Positions 40,617 to 45,913 of a stretch of DNA of 45,913 nt are shown here, one piece after another; the stretch's first letter is position 1, and every line of letters begins with the position of its first letter. The position numbers and the translations under genes were made by a program. Location of the stretch: assembly GCA_001768195.1 (NCBI GenBank), contig MENI01000007.1:53820-99732 (forward strand), read 5' to 3'. This DNA comes from Bacteroidetes bacterium GWA2_40_15. Its GTDB lineage: Bacteria > Bacteroidota > Bacteroidia > Bacteroidales > VadinHA17. A model generated the notes under the pieces. The model did not search any database. It saw only the letters and a list, made by a program, of their open reading frames with translations, and was not told the DNA's origin.

Positions 40617-42338
40617 ATGATGAAAAAATATAAATTCTCTTCAGCTGCACTACTTCTGCTATTATTCCTGCCTGCCATATCATGGTCGCAGTCGTACCAG
40701 ATGTTCTATAAGGCTGCCGGATCTCCTGCCAATCCCGGGGTTCAGGCATCGTGGAATAAATACTATACAAACCAGGGAGTGGCTGACCTTTGCTCAAAGC
40801 TGGCCAAAACATACCCTGACCTGGTAACTATGGAAACAATCGGCAAGTCCTTCCAGGGTCGCGATATATATCTTCTTACCATAACCGATAAAAAAACCGG
40901 AATACATTCACAAAAGCCCGGGTTCTGGATTGACGGTAATATTCACTCAATAGAATTACAGGGAACCGAAATGACTCTTTATACTGCATGGTACCTGTGC
41001 GAAATGTTCGATGAAAACGATTTCATAAGAAAGCTGCTTGCAGAAAAAACATTCTATATCGCTCCTACAATAAATCCTGACGGACGGGAATATTTTACCT
41101 CCTCAACTGTTCCTCCGCGATCGGGTTTGGCCCCAAGGGATAATGACCGCGACGGACTGGTTGATGAAGATGGAACTGATGATCTTAACGGGGATAAAGA
41201 GATCAGCCTGATGAGAATAAAAAGTCAGAGGGGAAATATGAAGATTGATCCTTCTGATCCGCGAAAGATGATCCGTGTTGCTCCTGATGAGAAGGGGGAC
41301 TATGAACTTCTGGGTTATGAAGGTTTTGATAATGATGGCGACGGGCTGATAAATGAAGACGGACCAGGGGGTTACGACGGAAACCGCGACTGGGGATTCA
41401 ACTGGGAACCCAATTACGTTCAGAATGGTGCTGATAAATACCCATTCTCCTTCCCTGAAAACCAGGCAGTCCGTGATTTTGTTAAGAACCATCCGAACAT
41501 AGCAGCATCCCAGTCATTTCATAACAGCGGTGGCATGATCCTGAGAGGCCCTTCAATCAGGGGAGGGGGATCCGAAGCTTACAGCAGGCAGGATGATGAT
41601 GTAATAGAAAGAATCGGACTCACAGGAGAAAAAATTATTCCCGGGTACAAGCTGCTGACGATCTGGAAAGATTTGTATACCGTATGGGGCGGGGAGCTCG
41701 ACTGGATGCATGGGAACGGATGCTTTGTATATTCCAATGAGTTATGGACTTCATACCTTATGTTCTATGATTCGACAAATACCGACCAATACGAATTCGA
41801 CAGGCTCCTGCTGTTTGATGATGCTTTTATTCCATGGCAAAAAGCAATACATCCCCAATACGGGGAAATTGAAATCGGTGGGTTTAAAAAGACCCTGGGA
41901 AGACTGCATCCGGGCTTTCTCATTGAAACAGACGCCCACCGCAATGCTGCATTCTGCATATACAATGCATACGAAATGCCTTTACTTGAGGTAAAAGATA
42001 TCACTGTTAAAAACCTCGATGGAGGTTTGAAAGAGGTGTCAGCCGCAATTGAAAACAAAAGGATGCTTCCTACTCATTCTGCATCTAACCTGAAATACAG
42101 GATCGATCCACCGGATTATGTTTTTCTGGACGGGGGAACGGTTTTATCAGGGATGATCGTGGATGATGTTCTGCAGAACAGGACAACCGAGCAGAAGAAA
42201 AACCCCGGACGGTTGGAAGTGAACAATATCCCAGGCAACTCACAGGTTTATGTAAGATGGATTGTGAAGGGAGGAAGCAAGTTTAATGTAAAAGTGGAGA
42301 GTGTAAAGGGCGGCAGGGCTTCAGGGCAATCAAAATAA
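40617..42338 (+). CDS. M14 family zinc carboxypeptidase, secreted
   Basis: A 573-residue exported peptidase (signal about 1-25, cleaved before QSYQMF). The zinc site is complete: His110 and Glu113 in GNIHSIELQG, and His302 in SFHNSGG. Other active-site parts are NPDGREYF (153-160), GNRDWGFNW (254-262), and the catalytic Glu within GEIEIGGF (416-423). Two Asp-rich loops, DNDRDGLVDEDG (175-186) and DNDGDGLINEDG (238-249), look like calcium sites of the EF-hand/thrombospondin type. The C-terminal 130 residues form an extra beta-rich domain. It follows the pseudoenzyme by 20 bases, in one transcript, and ends at a bidirectional terminator. It should release C-terminal residues from peptides outside the cytoplasm. 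Confidence 0.93.
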   Translation: MMKKYKFSSAALLLLLFLPAISWSQSYQMFYKAAGSPANPGVQASWNKYYTNQGVADLCSKLAKTYPDLVTMETIGKSFQGRDIYLLTITDKKTGIHSQKPGFWIDGNIHSIELQGTEMTLYTAWYLCEMFDENDFIRKLLAEKTFYIAPTINPDGREYFTSSTVPPRSGLAPRDNDRDGLVDEDGTDDLNGDKEISLMRIKSQRGNMKIDPSDPRKMIRVAPDEKGDYELLGYEGFDNDGDGLINEDGPGGYDGNRDWGFNWEPNYVQNGADKYPFSFPENQAVRDFVKNHPNIAASQSFHNSGGMILRGPSIRGGGSEAYSRQDDDVIERIGLTGEKIIPGYKLLTIWKDLYTVWGGELDWMHGNGCFVYSNELWTSYLMFYDSTNTDQYEFDRLLLFDDAFIPWQKAIHPQYGEIEIGGFKKTLGRLHPGFLIETDAHRNAAFCIYNAYEMPLLEVKDITVKNLDGGLKEVSAAIENKRMLPTHSASNLKYRIDPPDYVFLDGGTVLSGMIVDDVLQNRTTEQKKNPGRLEVNNIPGNSQVYVRWIVKGGSKFNVKVESVKGGRASGQSK

Positions 42339-42339
42339 A

Positions 42340-42367
42340 AAAAGGGGCACCGGAAAGAGCCCCTTTT
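42340..42367. terminator. Bidirectional intrinsic terminator between convergent genes
   Basis: AAAAGGGGC (42340-42348) and GCCCCTTTT (42359-42367) form a 9-bp stem with a ten-base loop. On the plus strand the T-run follows the stem; on the minus strand an upstream A-run supplies T residues. It lies between the M14 peptidase stop and the convergent coiled-coil protein gene. Confidence 0.8.
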
Positions 42368-42383
42368 CAGGAATGAACATTTA

Positions 42384-43127
42384 CTAATTTGTCTGAAGTG
42401 ATATTTTGAAGAATCCGGTTGCCTTCTTTGAGTCAATTTTGTATTTCCATTCACCGGTCTTGTCCTGATTTTCTGTTTCAGTTATATTAAATGACTTCCG
42501 CCAGTTCAGATTGCCTGATTCATCTATAACTATTTCCGAGTAGGTTTTCCCGTTGGGCATTGTGATCTTTATTCTTATCTCTCCTGATTTACAGTCGCCA
42601 TTAACTGACATAACCACCGATTTTGCCGTTTTCTCAACATCAATTCCATATTCCCTGGAAAATGAGCTCTCCTTTACATTCTTTGTAAAATCCCATCTTG
42701 TTCTTTCGGTATTCTCCCCATAAGTAAAAGTGTGTATGTTCCCCGGAGCAGGAGACCACATAAAAGGCTCATCGACACTGAATGACCTTTCTCCTCTCCT
42801 GCTGAAAACCCTTACCATATTATCATCCATTTCAAATCCGTGAATATCGGGAGCATTGGGAACACCGGGAATACCAGGAACTTCGACACTAACGTTTATC
42901 TCTTTCATCGATTTTTCCATTTCTTTCTGGCTTTCTTTGAGTTCCTTCAGAATTTCTTCTTCGGCTTTTTTCTGTTCAGACATTGCCTTTTTCTGCTGCT
43001 CGATCGCCATCTGTATCTTATACTCCTTTTCCTTATCTGCTTCGCTTTTCTGTGCATTTACACTCTGAAAAAAAGCCGGGGATGTGAGAAGGAAAACTGC
43101 TATTATAAAAAAACTTAACTTTTTCAT
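42384..43127 (-). CDS. Secreted coiled-coil protein divergent from the two-component genes
   Basis: Not recognised beyond its structure. From the ATG at 43127 (an upstream ATG at 43136 adds three residues) it has 247 residues: a signal peptide ending near SVNAQ, a charged coiled coil of about 55 residues rich in Lys, Glu and Gln (KSEADKEKEYKIQMAIEQQ onward), a Pro/Gly-rich segment (EVPGIPGVPNAPDIHGF), and a beta-rich C-terminal domain of about 120 residues. It ends at the terminator shared with the M14 gene. Its start lies 149 bases from that of the histidine kinase, with repeated GTTAAC boxes between, so it may be a target or periplasmic partner of that system. Confidence 0.78.
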   Translation of the reverse strand: MKKLSFFIIAVFLLTSPAFFQSVNAQKSEADKEKEYKIQMAIEQQKKAMSEQKKAEEEILKELKESQKEMEKSMKEINVSVEVPGIPGVPNAPDIHGFEMDDNMVRVFSRRGERSFSVDEPFMWSPAPGNIHTFTYGENTERTRWDFTKNVKESSFSREYGIDVEKTAKSVVMSVNGDCKSGEIRIKITMPNGKTYSEIVIDESGNLNWRKSFNITETENQDKTGEWKYKIDSKKATGFFKISLQTN

Positions 43128-43184
43128 GGCTGCCACTTATTAAATATTATAATGTAAAGATACACCATGTTTAACGGCTGTTGT

Positions 43185-43212
43185 GTTAACAGACGGTTAA
43201 CGCAGGGTTAAT
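43185..43212. promoter_or_regulatory. Three phased GTTAAC boxes, candidate response-regulator operator
   Basis: GTTAAC (43185-43190), GTTAAC (43196-43201) and GTTAAT (43207-43212) recur with a period of exactly 11 bases, one helical turn, in the gap between the divergent genes. A related TTTAAC lies at 43170-43175. OmpR-family regulators typically bind such tandem direct repeats. The site lies 37 bases before the kinase -7 box. Confidence 0.65.
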
Positions 43213-43248
43213 GTTTGGGTCACACATCAGTATTAATAAATAAATGAA

Positions 43249-43256
43249 TAAATTTG
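43249..43256 (+). promoter_or_regulatory. -7 box of the histidine kinase operon
   Basis: TAAATTTG matches TAnnTTTG 20 bases ahead of the kinase ATG. The -33 position has no TTTG, which fits a promoter that depends on an activator bound at the GTTAAC boxes. In the other direction TATCTTTA (complement of 43155-43162) is a one-off match for the coiled-coil gene. Confidence 0.5.
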
Positions 43257-43275
43257 AAATACTTAAAATCGCAGG

Positions 43276-44652
43276 ATGAAAAAGAAAAATACTGTATTGA
43301 TTCTGGGAATAGTCTCTATTATCATCCTTACCTCAGTACAGGTATTTATAATCAGAGGTATCTGGAAACAGAAGGATGAGATGTTTGCGCTCAGGTATAC
43401 AATCCGGTCGCAGGAAGCATTAAATTTCATTAACCGGCGAATTTCATCCGATGGTTTCGATACAGTCAGATTTGTCCTGAGCAAATACTCGGAGCAGGCT
43501 AACAAAGAATTACGCGCTTTAAAGGATACGAAAGAACTGGATCTCAAAAAGAAAGAAATACTTGATTTTTACAGTGAAGTATTAAACAAGGAGCAGGATC
43601 TTTCCGGACTTCTTGCTACATATTTTGAGAGACGCGGATATGATAAAAAGTTTGCACATTCCATTGCAATCAACAACCTTGAATTTCTCAGTAATGATAC
43701 AATAGTAATATTCAGGAGGGAAAACTTTCCAAATCAGAGACCCGGCAGATCCACCCCCGAAATTAATCAGTCAAAAATACTTGTTAACTGGTTTGGTATG
43801 GAGGACAACAATTACAGGCTCAGGTTTGATTACTTCATTGACTTCTCCGACAAACAGAGGGTAATTTTTAAAGAGTCTGCCACCTCCCTGGCAATGAGCA
43901 TTTTCAGTATAATTGTGGTCGTAACCATTTTTGTTATTGCCTACAGGAATCTGATGGAGGAAAAGCGTCTTTCAAATCTGAAGACGGATTTCATCAATAA
44001 CATGACCCATGAGTTAAAAACCCCGCTCTCAACCATAACGGTAGCCGGCAAAACGCTTGAAATGGCCCAGATACGCACCAATGAGGAGAAAATACTTGAA
44101 ACGGCCAGGCTGATAGGCAAACAGAGCATCCATCTTAATCAGCTTATCAATATGATACTCGAGATAAGCATGTGGGAGAGAACACAGTTCGAGCTCGATA
44201 AAAAAAATACCGATATCGGGGAGCTTCTGGATGATGTCGTGGAAAGTTTCAGGTCCGGAGGCGGCAACGGCGCTTCGATAAACAAGAAATATAATCTGAA
44301 CGGGCTTAAGGCCGAACTTGACGTGGTATATTTTACCACCATGATCAATAACCTTCTTTCAAATGCAGTAAAGTATTCTGATAAAGATCCGGTTATTGAT
44401 ATTGAGGGATTTCATGCTGAAAATAATATCTGTATAAAAGTCTCCGATAACGGCATTGGTATCAGGAGGACCGACCAGAAACATATCTTTGACAAGTTTT
44501 ACAGGGCTTCGACAGGCAATATACATAAATTCAAAGGACTGGGCCTGGGATTATATTATGTAAGGAGGATAGCAGAGGCACATGGCGGAGAAGTAAAGGT
44601 AAACAGCAGACCCGGCAGGGGAAGTACATTTACCATTAATATACCTTATTAA
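43276..44652 (+). CDS. Membrane sensor histidine kinase
   Basis: A 458-residue histidine kinase. Two membrane helices (about 6-27 and 204-223) enclose a periplasmic sensor domain of about 175 residues with no family I recognise. HisKA follows with phospho-acceptor His245 in NNMTHELKTPLSTI, then a HATPase domain with N box LLSNAVKYSD, G1 DNGIGIRRTD, F box HIFDKFYRAS and G2 FKGLGLGLYYV. No HAMP domain is seen between the second helix and HisKA. The cognate regulator starts 15 bases downstream. The stimulus is unknown; an envelope or peptide signal is a guess from its neighbours. Confidence 0.95.
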   Translation: MKKKNTVLILGIVSIIILTSVQVFIIRGIWKQKDEMFALRYTIRSQEALNFINRRISSDGFDTVRFVLSKYSEQANKELRALKDTKELDLKKKEILDFYSEVLNKEQDLSGLLATYFERRGYDKKFAHSIAINNLEFLSNDTIVIFRRENFPNQRPGRSTPEINQSKILVNWFGMEDNNYRLRFDYFIDFSDKQRVIFKESATSLAMSIFSIIVVVTIFVIAYRNLMEEKRLSNLKTDFINNMTHELKTPLSTITVAGKTLEMAQIRTNEEKILETARLIGKQSIHLNQLINMILEISMWERTQFELDKKNTDIGELLDDVVESFRSGGGNGASINKKYNLNGLKAELDVVYFTTMINNLLSNAVKYSDKDPVIDIEGFHAENNICIKVSDNGIGIRRTDQKHIFDKFYRASTGNIHKFKGLGLGLYYVRRIAEAHGGEVKVNSRPGRGSTFTINIPY

Positions 44653-44667
44653 ATAAAAAGTTTTCAT

Positions 44668-45345
44668 ATGAAAGTATTGATAGCAGAAGATGACATCGAT
44701 TTCGGAAATATACTGGCACAGTATGTAACAATCAGCGGGTTTACAGTAAGGCATGCCCACGACGGGAGAGAAGCATGGGAGCTTTTCCAGCAGGACAAAC
44801 CTGACATTTGTGTTCTGGATGTAATGATGCCTGAGATGGATGGTTTTTCCCTCGGTGAAAAGATAAAGGAGAAAGATCCTGATGTCCCTATTATTTTCCT
44901 TACTGCGAAAAGCCTCAAAGAGGATATTGTCAGAGGACTTAAGATAGGGGCAGATGATTACATAACAAAACCTTTTGATCCTGAAATTCTTATTTTACGT
45001 ATTAATAATATCCTGAAAAGGGCCTACACCTCTTCCAATGATGAATTCAGGATCTCTGAAACAATACTGAAATATAATACTCTTGAGCTTATCTGCGGCA
45101 ATACCAAAGAAAAACTGACCCTTAAGGAGGCACAGCTCATGAAATATTTCATGGTCAACAAGAACAGGATCCTTGCAAGAGAAGATATTCTTACTGAGAT
45201 ATGGGGCGAAGATGATTATTTCCTTGGAAGAAGTATGGATGTTTTCATCAGCCGTCTCAGAAAATATGTACAGGATGATAAAAACATCGATATAAGGACC
45301 ATCAGAGGTACAGGCTTCATAATGGAAGTGCTGGATGAGAATTGA
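44668..45345 (+). CDS. OmpR/PhoB-type response regulator
   Basis: A 225-residue regulator. The receiver domain has acidic pocket Glu7-Asp8-Asp9, phospho-acceptor Asp51 in VLDVMMPEMDGF, Thr in IIFLTAKS and Lys in ADDYITKPFDPE. The winged-helix DNA-binding domain spans about 130-225 with LTLKEAQLMKYFMVNKNRILAREDILTEIWG and a closing RLRKYVQDDKNIDIRTIRGTGF. It is paired with the kinase 15 bases upstream. Its most likely operator is the run of GTTAAC boxes at 43185-43212, which would make the locus self-regulated. Confidence 0.96.
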   Translation: MKVLIAEDDIDFGNILAQYVTISGFTVRHAHDGREAWELFQQDKPDICVLDVMMPEMDGFSLGEKIKEKDPDVPIIFLTAKSLKEDIVRGLKIGADDYITKPFDPEILILRINNILKRAYTSSNDEFRISETILKYNTLELICGNTKEKLTLKEAQLMKYFMVNKNRILAREDILTEIWGEDDYFLGRSMDVFISRLRKYVQDDKNIDIRTIRGTGFIMEVLDEN

Positions 45346-45412
45346 GAAGGAAGGCAGCGGGCCAGGGGAACTGTTAATTAAATAACAATCTGCTAACTTA
45401 AAACCTGATACT

Positions 45413-45807
45413 ATGCACCGACGAGAATTCATCAAGAATGGCACTATTGCCACAGTCACCGGTTCGGCGATAATCAATGGCCTGTATATGAACAATTTGT
45501 TCGAAAGCAATACCGGTATTCCACTGAACATTGATATTCCCAGCCCGTACCTGAGCAAACTTGTTGTTAAACCGGTTATGACTGCAATGTACCTGAAAAG
45601 CTGAAGGATATGTTTGGCATAGAACTGGTGACAATATCCTACGAAGAACTCGCAAAGGAGATGGAACGGATCAGAAGCGATAATACTTCGCGGCAGGATG
45701 CATCAAAAATGGCAGACACGGTATTTGGTGGCGCCAGCCGTTCATTCATTAATAAAAAATATGTTGCAAACTATTTTGCAGTCAGTACTTCTTTTACTTT
45801 ATTGTAA
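45413..45807 (+). pseudogene. Frameshifted remnant of a Tat-signal protein
   Basis: The first 63 codons begin with a twin-arginine-type signal (RREFIKNGTIATVTGSAI) and stop at 45604. The continuation lies in another frame and, read back from the ATG at 45610, extends upstream as DCNVPEKLKDMFGIELVTISYEELAKEME, showing that a frameshift or deletion lies near 45560-45590. The second piece breaks off after NKKYVANYF at a stop at 45807. Together they recall the start of an exported sugar-isomerase-like protein common in Bacteroidetes, but most of the gene is missing, so the identity is a weak guess. No function is expected. Confidence 0.65.
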
Positions 45808-45913
45808 AGATCATCTCCTCTCCTGTTTTGAGCGGTTTATAGTCCCATGAAAACATAACTATTTGATAAGTAGCAAATAAGAGAATTATTTATTGTAAAT
45901 TTGGGTGTCTCTC
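45808..45913. other. Window-end sequence without a recognised gene
   Basis: Nothing coding is seen. TAAATTTG at 45896-45903 has the -7 form, but no TTTG lies at the right distance upstream; it could serve a gene beyond the window. Confidence 0.35.

Noticed and set aside
45896-45903. TAAATTTG promoter at the window end
   Set aside because: The nearest upstream TTTG is 30 bases away rather than 19, and no gene follows within the window.

Overview
The window looks like a chromosomal segment of a Bacteroidetes bacterium, most likely a Bacteroidales-type anaerobe. Four things point there. Several start regions carry the Bacteroidetes promoter form TTTG-N19-TAnnTTTG, with exact copies before the tRNA-Ser gene and before the lipoprotein at 4352-4942. 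One protein ends in a type IX secretion sorting domain. There is a GWxTD lipoprotein and an anti-sigma/beta-barrel protein paired with an ECF sigma factor. Shine-Dalgarno signals are weak throughout. No transposase, phage gene, CRISPR array or rRNA was seen.

Layout. 1-5 kb (minus strand): a NupC-type nucleoside transporter, then a cell-envelope cluster made of a small membrane protein, two YkuD L,D-transpeptidases and a helical lipoprotein, interrupted by a 154-bp palindromic element. 5-7.3 kb: an L-lactate permease, a repeat-rich intergenic region and tRNA-Ser(GCU). 7.3-13.2 kb (minus): an OLD-like ATPase whose TOPRIM part looks dead, a SpoIIE-type phosphatase directly upstream of it, RlmD and a secreted lipase-like hydrolase. 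13.5-18.8 kb (plus): a type IX cargo protein, an ABC-F ATPase, an internally deleted acyl-ACP thioesterase remnant running into a GWxTD lipoprotein, and RlmB. 18.8-22.4 kb (minus): a transaldolase-like protein, ClpS and a TPR/SPOR-like protein. 22.5-26.1 kb (plus): Bcp peroxiredoxin, RecA and an S9 peptidase. 26.1-32.2 kb: MiaA, SmpB, a LOG-family protein, UvrA and a lytic transglycosylase. 32.4-38.2 kb (minus): ECF sigma factor with its partner, dihydrolipoyl dehydrogenase, and a ZnuABC-type metal transporter. 38.3-42.3 kb (plus): an unknown protein and a tandem pair of M14 carboxypeptidase-like proteins, one active-looking and one lacking its zinc ligands. 42.4-45.3 kb: a secreted coiled-coil protein divergent from a histidine kinase/response regulator pair, with three helically phased repeats between them. 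The window ends in a frameshifted remnant of a Tat-signal protein.

Most of the window is ordinary housekeeping: RNA modification, recombination and repair, trans-translation and transport. The points of interest are the L,D-transpeptidase/lipoprotein cluster with a shared helical domain, the phosphatase plus degenerate-TOPRIM ATPase pair beside a tRNA gene, the thioesterase remnant, the enzyme/pseudoenzyme M14 pair, and the two-component locus with a candidate operator. All assignments come from reading the sequence and from family knowledge; no database search was run.
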